Origin: Corella eumyota
Taxonomy: Eukaryota > Chordata > Ascidiacea > Phlebobranchia > Corellidae
Direction of reading: 5' to 3'
DNA: 64,000 bases
Assembly: GCA_963082875.1 (NCBI GenBank)
Contig: OY720102.1
Location: 7,316,001 to 7,380,000, forward strand
Every line of letters starts with the position of its first letter. The first letter of the stretch is position 1. Under the pieces are notes generated by a model. The model was not told the DNA's origin. It searched no databases and was given only the letters and a program-made list of their open reading frames with translations. Both the position numbers and the translations under genes were made by a program. This document shows, piece by piece, positions 44,910-58,900 of this stretch.

Positions 44910-45479
44910 ATGTTGTATAAATTATTTTCGGTCTTGTTTATATTATGTTTTTGTTATCAAGTAAAGTCTTACCCGTACCACGCTTCTTGCAAATTACAAT
45001 GGAATTTTCCAACGACTTCGTGTGAAGAAATACACACCGCCATTATCGATCAAATACAAAAATGGAACGGGGCTGAGAACTGTAAGAATGGCGGTGAGAA
45101 GTGTCTTTATCAGCTGACAAGCACTACTCCCTCAGAAATTAAGGCAAACCACATTACGCCTAAGAAGCATTACATTGATACTTTGGTTATGGATTTTAAA
45201 ACATTGCAAGTATCAAACACTATAGATCTTGAACCGCATGGACAAGGCAACAAAAAGGCTATTAGGTTTGAAAAGCAAACCAGCAGTGGTGTTGGTTGTA
45301 CAGTAAATGGATTTTCCAAGTCTTCTCTATGGTATGCAATTTTGGATTTTGGCACAAATTATTGCAATCTACATAATTTACTTACAGGTGCAAATTTAGA
45401 CAAAATAAGGGGGTTTACAGAAGTAACAAATAACTCCATTTGTACTGAGTACACCAGTAGTGATTGTGAAAAGTATTAG
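44910..45479 (+). CDS. Small secreted cysteine-rich protein of unknown function
   Basis: The 189-residue intronless frame begins with a clear signal peptide (MLYKLFSVLFILCFCYQVKS, cleavage probably before YPYHASC). The mature part has eight cysteines (27, 38, 58, 65, 130, 152, 178, 186), enough for four disulfides. Distinctive stretches are CEEIHTAIIDQIQKWNG, CKNGGEKCLYQLTS, THxTPKKHYIDTL-like NHITPKKHYIDTL, and SLWYAILDFGTNYCNLHNLLTG. I have a recollection of similar short secreted proteins in fish and marine invertebrates, but cannot name a domain or function and treat this as unverified. A TATA box lies about 80 bases upstream. The compact single exon beside 18-exon CMTR1 is notable. Confidence 0.85.
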   Translation: MLYKLFSVLFILCFCYQVKSYPYHASCKLQWNFPTTSCEEIHTAIIDQIQKWNGAENCKNGGEKCLYQLTSTTPSEIKANHITPKKHYIDTLVMDFKTLQVSNTIDLEPHGQGNKKAIRFEKQTSSGVGCTVNGFSKSSLWYAILDFGTNYCNLHNLLTGANLDKIRGFTEVTNNSICTEYTSSDCEKY

Positions 45480-45690
45480 TGTGTTTTACATTGAATTAAA
45501 CTGTCAGAAAATGCAATATTGCTACAAAAACTGTAATCAATTTTTTATACTTAACTAAATTAGACAAGAGATAATTATGCTTGCATTAAAAATTAACCAT
45601 ATGCACATCTGTTGCATGTGTTTACTGTCAACTCATTTTCTTATATAACTTTATTTTTCATTTATTTCTGCATACTTTATTAATTAATAA

Positions 45691-45960
45691 TTAGTGATAA
45701 AAATTAAAATTTTAATTCGTTTTTGAGTTACTAATATTATAATATACAATTGACCAAGATTTAAATAGTTAATAACAACCTTTAAATTTTAATAAACAAA
45801 CACCTAATAATTAGTAATTAGTGATAAAAATTAAAATTTTAATTCGTTTTTGAGTTACTAATATCACGATATACAATTGACCAAGATTTAAAAAGTTAAT
45901 AACAACCGTTAAATTTTAATAAACAAACACCTATTAATTAGTAATTTATGATAATTAAAT
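45691..45960. repeat. Tandem duplication, 127-bp unit, about two copies
   Basis: 'ttagtgataaaaattaaaat' at 45691 recurs at 45818, and the copies stay in register through 'gagttactaatat', 'aattgaccaagattta' and 'aataaacaaacacct'. A third copy starts and stops near 45940-45960. The copies are nearly identical, so the duplication is recent. Confidence 0.9.
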
Positions 45961-46603
45961 GTTGTAAATAGGAGAATAAAAACATCATCTGATAATAAAC
46001 AACAAAATGTTATTAATATTAACTGTTTACAAAAGTATTTCTTCGTGCCAAAGTGTCTTGTTATATCTCTAATATTGTTATATCTCTACTGACGATCACA
46101 AAATTTCATTTTTGCGTTTATCAAGTTTAAATAAATTTAATTTGTTGATTACTTTTAGGTTTTAGGTTTGTTTGCTTTAACTTTTAAAATGTGTTTGGCT
46201 TAAACAATCATAGTAAAATTTTATTTTTAAAGTACTTCAAAATAGTTGGATGTCGTTACTTTAACTTAAGATTATATTTATGTTAAAACACTCAAAAGAA
46301 CACCTAAGATAAAAAACAATTCAAAAAATATTGAACAGAACAAAAATTACATCATTTTTATATTACGTATACAGTTTATATTCATATATCGCGTGTAATT
46401 TAAGTTTTTAAATTACGTTATGTAATATATTATTAAATATATTTTTGTTTTACAGGCAGTATTGATCATTACAACACATAACAACATCGGTTGTTCAACT
46501 TTCTAAAATCATTTTTGTTTAATAAAATTGATCATAATATTTTTTTTATTATCGAAAGTCTCTTGCAAACATATGTATATAAATAAGTAACGCTTATATA
46601 TCG

Positions 46604-46676
46604 AGTCCGGTAGCTCAACGCGTAATGACATACGTTGTAAGTAGCAAATTCTTAGGTTCGAAACCCAGCTTCCCCA
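46604..46676 (+). repeat. tRNA-like stretch, pseudogene or SINE head
   Basis: An A-box-like 'tagctcaacgcgtaatg' and a B-box-like 'ggttcgaaaccc' are correctly ordered and spaced, but the outer stem does not pair well, so a functional tRNA is unlikely. It differs from the SINE family seen elsewhere in the window. Confidence 0.45.
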
Positions 46677-46891
46677 TTGGAAAAAAATTTTTTTTTTCAC
46701 GCATAGCTATAGTCACAACCTGTAATATAAAAAAAATTTATGTTATGAATATGCAAAGAAAAAAGTGCTCAAATTTTTGTTCTTTTGACTTTTTGAAAAA
46801 CTTTCTTTATCTTGAATCTTAGTAACGTCATTACAATTCTAATTAACTATAAAATTTTAAGTTTTGCGACAAAAAATTTTTTTTGGTCGAG

Positions 46892-46924
46892 CCAATGATC
46901 ATACAACCCTTGTATGATCATTGG
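46892..46924. repeat. Perfect inverted repeat at the satellite edge
   Basis: CCAATGATCATACAA (46892-46906) and its exact reverse complement (46910-46924) are separated by three bases. The arm resembles the 'ccaatgatattgcatacaa' part of the satellite monomer that begins about 60 bases further on. Confidence 0.85.
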
Positions 46925-46984
46925 TCGAGCTAAGTATACAGTTTTGATAGGTCAAAAGGTCACGCGAACGATTCTATGTACGTG

Positions 46985-49900
46985 AAATAACTAACATTCA
47001 AGATAAAACATTTCGCGAATATTTTCAGTAAAACAAAAGTTTGAGGTAATTTTTATTTTGGGTTTAATTAGATCACGTGATATTTTTGGCCAATGATAAT
47101 GCATACAAATTTTTTGAAAAAAATAAAAAATTTTAAATCGAAAAATAATTGTTGTGTTAGAACCGCACAGGTCCGATTACCGTGTTTACATAATATTTTT
47201 GAAAATATTAATATTCATAAAGGTTATGATACTTTTATTAAAAATTTATGAAATTTCAAAACCTAAAATTTTGTATTTTATTAGACGCGCATTGGCCTAA
47301 CTAACATTCAAGATCAAGTATTTTGCGAAAATTTTGAGTAAAACAAAAGTTTGAGGTAATTTTTATTTTGGGTTTAATTAGGTCACGTGATATTTTTGGC
47401 CAATGATATTGCATACGAATTTTAAAAAAAAATAAAAAATTTTAAATCGAAAAATAATTGTTGTGTTAGAACCGCACAGGTCCAATTACCGGGTTTACAA
47501 AATATTTTTCGAAAATATTAATATTCATAAAAATTATGAAACTTTTATTAAAAATTTATGAAATCTCAAAATCTGAAATTTTATATTTAATTAGGCGTGC
47601 ATTGGCCTAACTAACATTCAAGATAAAACATTTTGCGAAAATTTTGAGTAGAACAAAAGTTTGAGATAATTTTTATTTGGAGTTTAATTAGGTCACGTGA
47701 TATTTTTGGCCAATGATATTGCATACAAATTTTTTGAAAAAAATAAAAAATTTTAAATCGAAAAATAATTGTTGTGTTAGAACCGCACAGGTCCAATTAC
47801 CGTGTTTACAAAATATTTTTCGAAAATATTAATATTCATAAAAATTATGAAACTTTTATTAAAAATTTATGAAATCTCAAAACCTTAATTTTTGTATTTT
47901 ATTAGACGCGCATTGGCCTAACTAACATTCAAGATAAAATATTTCGCGAAAATTTTCTGTAAAACAAAAGTTTGAGGTAATTTTTATTTTGGTTTTTATT
48001 AGGTCACGTGATATTTTTGGCTAATGATATTGCATACAAATTTTTTGAAAAAAAATTAAAAATTTTAAATCGAAAAATAATTGTTGTGTTAGATCCGCAC
48101 AGGTCCGATTACCGTGTTTACATAATATTTTCGAAAATATTAATATTCATAAAGGTTATGATACTTTTATTAAAAATTTATGAAATTTCAAAACCTAAAA
48201 TTTTGTATTTTATTAGACGCGCATTGGCCTAACTAACATTCAAGATCAAGTATTTTGCGAAAATTTTGAGTAAAACAAAAATTTGAGGTAATTTTTATTT
48301 TGGGTTTAATTAGGTCACGTGATATTTTTGGCCAATGATATTGCATACAAATTTAAAAAAAAAATAAAAAAATTTAAATCGAAAATAATTGTTGTGTTAG
48401 AACCGCACAGGTCCAATTACCGTGTTTACAAAATATTTTTTGAAAATATTAATTTTCATAAAAGTTATGAAACTTTTATTAAAAATTTATGAAATCTAAA
48501 AACCTAAAATTTTGTATTTTATTAGACGCGCATTGGCCTAACTAACATTCAAGATCAAGTATTTTGCGAAAATTTTGAGTAAAACAAAAGTTTGAGGTCA
48601 CGTGATATTTTTGGCCAATGATATTGCATACAAATTTAAAAAAAAAAAAAAATTTTAATCGAAAAATAATTGTTGTGTTAGAACCGCACAGGTCCAATTA
48701 CCGTGTTTACAAAATATTTTTCGAAAATATTAATATTCATAAAAGTTATGAAACTTTTATTAAAAATTTATGAAATCTCAAAATCTGAAATTTTGTATTT
48801 TATTAGACGCGCATTGGCCTAACTAACATTCAAGATCAAGTATTTTGCGAAAATTTTCAGTAAAACAAAAATTTGAGGTAATTTTTATTTTGGGTTTAAT
48901 TAGGTCACGTGATATTTTTGGCCAATGATATTGCATACAAATTTAAAAAAAAATAAAAAAATTTAAATCGAAAATAATTGTTGTGTTAGAACCGCACAGT
49001 TTCAATTACCGTGTTTACAAAATATTTTTTGAAAATATTAATTTTCATAAAAGTTATGAAACTTTTATTAAAAATTTATGAAATCTCAAAACCTTAATTT
49101 TTGTATTTTATTAGACGCGCATTGGCCTAACTAACATTCAAGATAAAATATTTCGCGAAAATTTTCTGTAAAACAAAAGTTTGAGGTAATTTTTATTTTG
49201 GTTTTTATTAGGTCACGTGATATTTTTGGCTAATGATATTGCATACAAATTTTTTGAAAAAAAATTAAAAATTTTAAATCGAAAAATAATTGTTGTGTTA
49301 GATCCGCACAGGTCCGATTACCGTGTTTACATAATATTTTCGAAAATATTAATATTCATAAAGGTTATGATACTTTTATTAAAAATTTATGAAATTTCAA
49401 AACCTAAAATTTTGTATTTTATTAGACGCGCATTGGCCTAACTAACATTCAAGATCAAGTATTTTGCGAAAATTTTGAGTAAAACAAAAATTTGAGGTAA
49501 TTTTTATTTTGGGTTTAATTAGGTCACGTGATATTTTTGGCCAATGATATTGCATACAAATTTAAAAAAAAAATAAAAAAATTTAAATCGAAAATAATTG
49601 TTGTGTTAGAACCGCACAGGTCCAATTACCGTGTTTACAAAATATTTTTTGAAAATATTAATTTTCATAAAAGTTATGAAACTTTTATTAAAAATTTATG
49701 AAATCTAAAAACCTAAAATTTTGTATTTTATTAGACGCGCATTGGCCTAACTAACATTCAAGATCAAGTATTTTGCGAAAATTTTGAGTAAAACAAAAGT
49801 TTGAGGTCACGTGATATTTTTGGCCAATGATATTGCATACAAATTTAAAAAAAAAAAAAAATTTTAATCGAAAAATAATTGTTGTGTTAGAACCGCACAG

Positions 49901-52900
49901 GTCCAATTACCGTGTTTACAAAATATTTTTCGAAAATATTAATATTCATAAAAGTTATGAAACTTTTATTAAAAATTTATGAAATCTCAAAATCTGAAAT
50001 TTTGTATTTTATTAGACGCGCATTGGCCTAACTAACATTCAAGATCAAGTATTTTGCGAAAATTTTCAGTAAAACAAAAATTTGAGGTAATTTTTATTTT
50101 GGGTTTAATTAGGTCACGTGATATTTTTGGCCAATGATATTGCATACAAATTTAAAAAAAAATAAAAAAATTTAAATCGAAAATAATTGTTGTGTTAGAA
50201 CCGCACAGTTTCAATTACCGTGTTTACAAAATATTTTTTGAAAATATTAATTTTCATAAAAGTTATGAAACTTTTATTAAAAATTTATGAAATCTAAAAA
50301 CCTAAAATTTTGTATTTTATTAGACGCGCATTGGCCTAACTAACATTCAAGATCAAGTATTTTGCGAAAATTTTGAGTAAAACAGAAGTTTGAGGTCACG
50401 TGATATTTTTGGCCAATGATATTGCATACAAATTTTAAAAAAATAAAAAATTTTAAATCGAAAAATAATTGTTGTGTTAGAACCGCACAGGTCCAATTAC
50501 CGTGTTTACAAAATATTTTTCGAAAATATTAATATTCATAAAAATTATGAAACTTTTATTAAAAATTTATGAAATCTTAAAACCTTAATTTTTGTATTTT
50601 ATTAGACGCGCATTGGCCTAACTAACATTCAAGATAAAATATTTCGCGAAAATTTTCAGTAAAACAAAAGTTTGAGGTAATTTTTATTTTGGTTTTTATT
50701 AGGTCACGTGATATTTTTGGCTAATGATATTGCATACAAATTTTTTGAAAAAAAATTAAAAATTTTAAATCGAAAAATAATTGTTGTGTTAGATCCGCAC
50801 AGGTCCGATTACCGTGTTTACATAATATTTTCGAAAATATTAATATTCATAAAGGTTATGATACTTTTATTAAAAATTTATGAAATTTCAAAACCTAAAA
50901 TTTTGTATTTTATTAGACGCGCATTGGCCTAACTAACATTCAAGATCAAGTATTTTGCGAAAATTTTGAGTAAAACAAAAATTTGAGGTAATTTTTATTT
51001 TGGGTTTAATTAGGTCACGTGATATCTTTGGCCAATGATATTGCATACAAATTTAAAAAAAAAATAAAAAAATTTAAATCGAAAATAATTGTTGTGTTAG
51101 AACCGCACAGGTCCAATTACCGTGTTTACAAAATATTTTTTGAAAATATTAATTTTCATAAAAGTTATGAAACTTTTATTAAAAATTTATGAAATCTAAA
51201 AACCTAAAATTTTGTATTTTATTAGACGCGCATTGGCCTAACTAACATTCAAGATCAAGTATTTTGCGAAAATTTTGAGTAAAACATAAGTTTGAGGTCA
51301 CGTGATATTTTTGGCCAATGATATTGCATACAAATTTAAAAAAAAAAAAAAATTTTAATCGAAAAATAATTGTTGTGTTAGAACCGCACAGGTCCAATTA
51401 CCGTGTTTACAAAATATTTTTCGAAAATATTAATATTCATAAAAGTTATGAAACTTTTATTAAAAATTTATGAAATCTCAAAATCTGAAATTTTTGTATT
51501 TTATTAGACGCGCATTGGCCTAACTAACATTCAAGATCAAGTATTTTGCGAAAATTTTCAGTAAAACAAAAATTTGAGGTAATTTTTATTTTGGGTTTAA
51601 TTAGGTCACGTGATATTTTTGGCCAATGATATTGCATACAAATTTAAAAAAAAAATAAAAAAATTTAAATCGAAAATAATTGTTGTGTTAGAACCGCACA
51701 GGTTCAATTACCGTGTTTACAAAATATTTTTTGAAAATATTAATTTTCGTAAAAGTTATGAAACTTTTATTAAAAATTTATGAAATCTAAAAACCTAAAA
51801 TTTTGTATTTTATTAGACGCGCATTGGCCTAACTAACATTCAAGATCAAGTATTTTGCGAAAATTTTGAGTAAAACAAAAGTTTGAGGTCACGTGATATT
51901 TTTGGCCAATGATATTGCATACAAATTTAAAAAAAAAAAAAATTTTAATCGAAAAATAATTGTTGTGTTAGAACCGCACAGGTCCAATTACCGTGTTTAC
52001 AAAATATTTTTCGAAAATATTAATATTCATAAAAGTTATGAAACTTTTATTAAAAATTTATGAAATCTCAAAATCTGAAATTTTATATTTAATTAGGCGT
52101 GCATTGGCCTAACTAACATTCAAGATAAAACATTTTGCAAAAATTTTGAGTAGAATAAAAGTTTGAGATAATTTTTATTTTGGGTTTAATTAGGTCACGT
52201 GATATTTTTGGCCAATGATATTGCATACAAATTTAAAAAAAAAATAAAAAAATTTAAATCGAAAATAATTGTTGTGTTAGAACCGCACAGGTCCAATTAC
52301 CGTGTTTACAAAATATTTTTTGAAAATATTAATTTTCATAAAAGTTATGAAACTTTTATTAAAAATTTATGAAATATAAAAACCTAAAATTTTGTATTTT
52401 ATTAGACGCGCATTGGCCTAACTAACATTCAAGATCAAGTATTTTGCGAAAATTTTGAGTAAAACAGAAGTTTGAGGTCACGTGATATTTTTGGCCAATG
52501 ATATTGCATACAAATTTAAAAAAAAAAAAAATTTTAATCGAAAAATAATTGTTGTGTTAGAACCGCACAGGTCCAATTACCGTGTTTACAAAATATTTTT
52601 CGAAAATATTAATATTCATAAAAGTTATGAAACTTTTATTAAAAATTTATGAAATCTCAAAATCTGAAATTTTATATTTAATTAGGCGTGCATTGGCCTA
52701 ACTAACATTCAAGATAAAACATTTTGCAAAAATTTTGAGTAGAACAAAAGTTTGAGATAATTTTTATTTTGGGTTTAATTAGGTCACGTGATATTTTTGG
52801 CCAATGATATTGCATACAAATTTAAAAAAAAAATAAAAAAATTTAAATCGAAAATAATTGTTGTGTTAGAACCGCACAGGTCCAATTACCGTGTTTACAA

Positions 52901-55900
52901 AATATTTTTTGAAAATATTAATTTTCATAAAAGTTATGAAACTTTTATTAAAAATTTATGAAATCTAAAAACCTAAATTTTTGTATTTTATTAGACGCGC
53001 ATTGGCCTAACTAACATTCAAGATAAAATATTTCGCAAAAATTTTCAGTAAAACAAAAGTTTGAGGTAATTTTTATTTTGGTTTTTATTAGGTCACGTGA
53101 TATTTTTGGCTAATGATATTGCATACAAATTTTTTGAAAAAAAATTAAAAATTTTAAATCGAAAAATAATTGTTGTGTTAGATCCGCACAGGTCCGATTA
53201 CCGTGTTTACATAATATTTTCGAAAATATTAATATTCATAAAAGTTATGATACTTTTATTAAAAATTTATGAAATTTCAAAACCTAAAATTTTGTATTTT
53301 ATTAGACGCGCCTTGGCCTAAATAACATTCAAGATCAAGTATTTTGCGAAAATTTTGAGTAAAACAAAAATTTGAGGTAATTTTTATTTTGGGTTTAATT
53401 AGGTCACGTGATATTTTTGGCCAATGATATTGCATACAAATTTAAAAAAAAAAAAAATTTAAATCGAAAAATAATTGTTGTGTTAGAACCGCACAGGTCC
53501 AATTACCGTGTTTACAAAATATTTTTTGAAAATATTAATTTTCATAAAAGTTATGAAACTTTTATTAAAAATTTATGAAATCTAAAAACCTAAAATTTTG
53601 TATTTTATTAGACGCGCATTGGCCTAACTAACATTCAAGATCAAGTATTTTGCGAAAATTTTGAGTAAAACAAAAGTTTGAGGTCACGTGATATTTTTGG
53701 CCAATGATATTGCATACAAATTTAAAAAAAAAAAAAAATTTTAATCGAAAAATAATTGTTGTGTTAGAACCGCACAGGTCCAATTACCGTGTTTACAAAA
53801 TATTTTTCGAAAATATTAATATTCATAAAAGTTATGAAACTTTTATTAAAAATTTATGAAATCTCAAAATCTGAAATTTTGTATTTTATTAGACGCGCAT
53901 TGGCCTAACTAACATTCAAGATCAAGTATTTTGCGAAAGTTTTCAGTAAAACAAAAATTTGAGGTAATTTTTATTTTGGGTTTAATTAGGTCACGTGATA
54001 TTTTTGGCCAATGATATTGCATACAAATTTAAAAAAAAAATAAAAAAATTTAAATCGAAAATAATTGTTGTGTTAGAACCGCACAGGTCCAATTACCGTG
54101 TTTACAAAATATTTTTTGAAAATATTAATTTTCATAAAAGTTATGAAACTTTTATTAAAAATTTATGAAATCTAAAAACCTAAAATTTTGTATTTTATTA
54201 GACGCGCATTGGCCTAACTAACATTCAAAATCAAGTATTTTGCGAAAATTTTCAGTAAAACAAAAGTTTGACGTCACGTGATATTTTTGGCCAATGATAT
54301 TGCATACAAATTTAAAAAAAAAAAAAATTTAAATTGAAAAATAATTGTTGTGTTAGAACCGCACAGGTCCAATTACCGTGTTTACAAAATATTTTTCGAA
54401 AATATTAATATTCATAAAAGTTATAAAACTTTTATTAAAAATTTATGAAATCTCAAAATCTGAAATTTTATATTTAATTAGGCGTGCATTGGCCTAACTA
54501 ACATTCAAGATAAAACATTTTGCAAAAATTTTGAGTAGAACAAAAGTTTGAGATAATTTTTATTTTGGGTTTAATTAGGTCACGTGATATTTTTGGCCAA
54601 TGATATTGCATACAAATTTAAAAAAAAAAAAAAAATTTAAATCGAAAAATAATTGTTGTGTTAGAACTGCACAGGTCCAATTACCGTGTTTACAAAATAA
54701 TTTTCGAAAATATTAATATTCATAAAAGTTATGAAACTTTTATTAAAAATTTATGAAATCTCAAAATCTGAAATTTTATATTTAATTAGGCGTGCATTGG
54801 CCTAACTAACATTCAAGATAAAACATTTTGCAAAAATTTTTAGTAAAACAAAAGTTTGAGGTAATTTTTATTTTGGGTTTAATTAGGTCACGTGATATTT
54901 TGGCCAATGATATTGCATACAAATTTTAAAAAAAAATAAAAAATTTTAAATCGAAAAATAATTGTTGTGTTAGAACCGCACAGGTCCAATTACCGTGTTT
55001 ACAAAATATTTTTCGAAAATATTAATATTCATAAAAATTATGAAACTTTTATTAAAAATTTATGAAATCTCAAAATCTGAAATTTTATATTTAATTAGGC
55101 GTGCATTGGCTTAACTAACATTCAAGATAAAACATTTTGCGAAAATTTTGAGTAGAACAAAAGTTTGAGATAATTTTTATTTTGAGTTTAATTAGGTCAC
55201 GTGATATTTTTGGCCAATGATATTGCATACAAATTTTTTGAAAAAAATAAAAAATTTTAAATCAAAAAATAATTGTTGTGTTAGAACCGCACAGGTCCAA
55301 TTACCGTGTTTACAAAATATTTTTCGAAAATATTAATATTCATAAAAATTATAAAACTTTTATTAAAAATTTATGAAATCTCAAAACCTTAATTTTTGTA
55401 TTTTATTAGACGCGCATTGGCCTAACTAACATTCAAGATAAAATATTTCGCGAAAATTTTCTGTAAAACAAAAGTTTGAGGTAATTTTTATTTTGGTTTT
55501 TATTAGGTCACGTGATATTTTTGGCTAATGATATTGCATACAAATTTTTTGAAAAAAAATTAAAAATTTTAAATCGAAAAATAATTGTTGTGTTAGATCC
55601 GCACAGGTCCGATTACCGTGTTTACATAATATTTTCGAAAATATTAATATTCATAAAGGTTATGATACTTTTATTAAAAATTTATAAAATTTCAAAACCT
55701 AAAATTTTGTATTTTATTAGACGCGCATTGGCCTAACTAACATTCAAGATCAAGTATTTTGCGAAAATTTTGAGTAAAACAAAAATTTGAGGTAATTTTT
55801 ATTTTGGGTTTAATTAGGTCACGTGATATTTTTGGCCAATGATATTGCATACAAATTTAAAAAAAAAATAAAAAAATTTAAATCGAAAATAATTGTTGTG

Positions 55901-58900
55901 TTAGAACCGCACAGGTCCAATTACCGTGTTTACAAAATATTTTTTGAAAATATTAATTTTCATAAAAGTTATGAAACTTTTATTAAAAATTTATGAAATC
56001 TAAAAACCTAAAATTTTGTATTTTATTAGACGCGCATTGGCCTAACTAACATTCAAGATCAAGTATTTTGCGAAAATTTTGAGTAAAACAAAAGTTTGAG
56101 GTCACGTGATATTTTTGGCCAATGATATTGCATACAAATTTAAAAAAAAAAAAAAATTTTAATCGAAAAATAATTGTTGTGTTAGAACCGCACAGGTCCA
56201 ATTACCGTGTTTACAAAATATTTTTCGAAAATATTAATATTCATAAAAGTTATGAAACTTTTATTAAAAATTTATGAAATCTCAAAATCTGAAATTTTGT
56301 ATTTTATTAGACGCGCATTGGCCTAACTAACATTCAAGATCAAGTATTTTGCGAAAATTTTCAGTAAAACAAAAATTTGAGGTAATTTTTATTTTGGGTT
56401 TAATTAGGTCACGTGATATTTTTGGCCAATGATATTGCATACAAATTTAAAAAAAAATAAAAAAATTAAATCGAAAATAATTGTTGTGTTAGAACCGCAC
56501 AGTTTCAATTACCGTGTTTACAAAATATTTTTTGAAAATATTAATTTTCATAAAAGTTATGAAACTTTTATTAAAAATTTATGAAATCTAAAAACCTAAA
56601 ATTTTGTATTTTATTAGACGCGCATTGGCCTAACTAACATTCAAGATCAAGTATTTTGCGAAAATTTTGAGTAAAACAGAAGTTTGAGGTCACGTGATAT
56701 TTTTGGCCAATGATATTGCATACAAATTTTAAAAAAATAAAAAATTTTAAATCGAAAAATAATTGTTGTGTTAGAACCGCACAGGTCCAATTACCGTGTT
56801 TACAAAATATTTTTCGAAAATATTAATATTCATAAAAATTATGAAACTTTTATTAAAAATTTATGAAATCTCAAAACCTTAATTTTTGTATTTTATTAGA
56901 CGCGCATTGGCCTAACTAACATTCAAGATAAAATATTTTGCGAAAATTTTCAGTAAAACAAAAGTTTGAGGTAATTTTTATTTTGGTTTTTATTAGGTCA
57001 CGTGATATTTTTGGCTAATGATATTGCATACAAATTTTTTGAAAAAAAATTAAAAATTTTAAATCGAAAAATAATTGTTGTGTTAGATCCGCACAGGTCC
57101 GATTACCGTGTTTACATAATATTTTCGAAAATATTAATATTCATAAAAGTTATGATACTTTTATTAAAAATTTATGAAATTTCAAAACCTAAAATTTTGT
57201 ATTTTATTAGACGCGCATTGGCCTAACTAACATTCAAGATCAAGTATTTTGCGAAAATTTTCAGTAAAACAAAAATTTGAGGTAATTTTTATTTTGGGTT
57301 TAATTAGGTCACGTGATATTTTTGGCCAATGATATTGCATACAAATTTAAAAAAAAAATAAAAAAATTTAAATCGAAAATAATTGTTGTGTTAGAACCGC
57401 ACAGGTCCAATTACCGTGTTTACAAAATATTTTTTGAAAATATTAATTTTCATAAAAGTTATGAAACTTTTATTAAAAATTTATGAAATCTCAAAATCTG
57501 AAATTTTGTATTTTATTAGACGCGCATTGGCCTAACTAACATTCAAGATCAAGTATTTTGCGAAAATTTTCAGTAAAACAAAAATTTGAGGTAATTTTTA
57601 TTTTGGGTTTAATTAGGTCACGTGATATTTTTGGCCAATGATATTGCATACAAATTTAAAAAAAAAATAAAAAAATTTAAATCGAAAGTAATTGTTGTGT
57701 TAGAACCGCACAGGTTCAATTACCGTGTTTACAAAATATTTTTTGAAAATATTAATTTTCATAAAAGTTATGAAACTTTTATTAAAAATTTATGAAATCT
57801 AAAAACCTAAAATTTTGTATTTTATTAGACGCGCATTGGCCTAACTAACATTCAAGATCAAGTATTTTGCGAAAATTTTGAGTAAAACAGAAGTTTGAGG
57901 TCACGTGATATTTTTGGCCAATGATATTGCATACAAATTTTAAAAAAATAAAAAATTTTAAATCGAAAAATAATTGTTGTGTTAGAACCGCACAGGTCGA
58001 ATTACCGTGTTTACAAAATATTTTTCGAAAATATTAATATTCATAAAAATTATGAAACTTTTATTAAAAATTTATGAAATCTCAAAATCTGAAATTTTAT
58101 ATTTAATTAGGCGTGCATTGGCCTAACTAACATTCAAGATAAAACATTTTGCAAAAATTTTGAGTAGAACAAAAGTTTGAGATAATTTTTATTTTGGGTT
58201 TAATTAGGTCACGTGATATTTTTGGCCAATGAAATTGCATACAAATTTAAAAAAAAAAAAATTTAAATCGAAAAATATTTGTTGTGTTAGAACTGCACAG
58301 GTCCAATTACCGTGTTTACAAAATATTTTTCGAAAATATTAATATTCATAAAAGTTATAAAACTTTTATTAAAAATTTATGAAATCTCAAAATCTGAAAT
58401 TTTATATTTAATTAGGCGTGCATTGGCCTAACTAACATTCAAGATAAAACATTTTGCAAAAATTTTGAGTAGAACAAAAGTTTGAGATAATTTTTATTTT
58501 GGGTTTAATTAGGTCACGTGATATTTTTGGCCAATGATATTGCATACAAATTTAAAAAAAAAAAAAAAATTTAAATCGAAAAATAATTGTTGTGTTAGAA
58601 CTGCACAGGTCCAATTACCGTGTTTACAAAATAATTTTCGAAAATATTAATATTCATAAAAGTTATGAAACTTTTATTAAAAATTTATGAAATCTCAAAA
58701 TCTGAAATTTTATATTTAATTAGGCGTGCATTGGCCTAACTAACATTCAAGATAAAACATTTTGCAAAAATTTTTAGTAAAACAAAAGTTTGAGGTAATT
58801 TTTATTTTGGGTTTAATAAGGTCACGTGATATTTTTGGCCAATGATATTGCATACAAATTTTTAAAAAAAATAAAAAATTTTAAATCGAAAAATAATTGT

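Larger units (their letters stand above)
45480..46984. other. Spacer between the small secreted gene and the satellite array
   Basis: AT-rich and without a gene. It holds a 127-bp tandem duplication, a tRNA-like stretch and an inverted repeat at the edge of the satellite, all listed separately. Confidence 0.6.
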
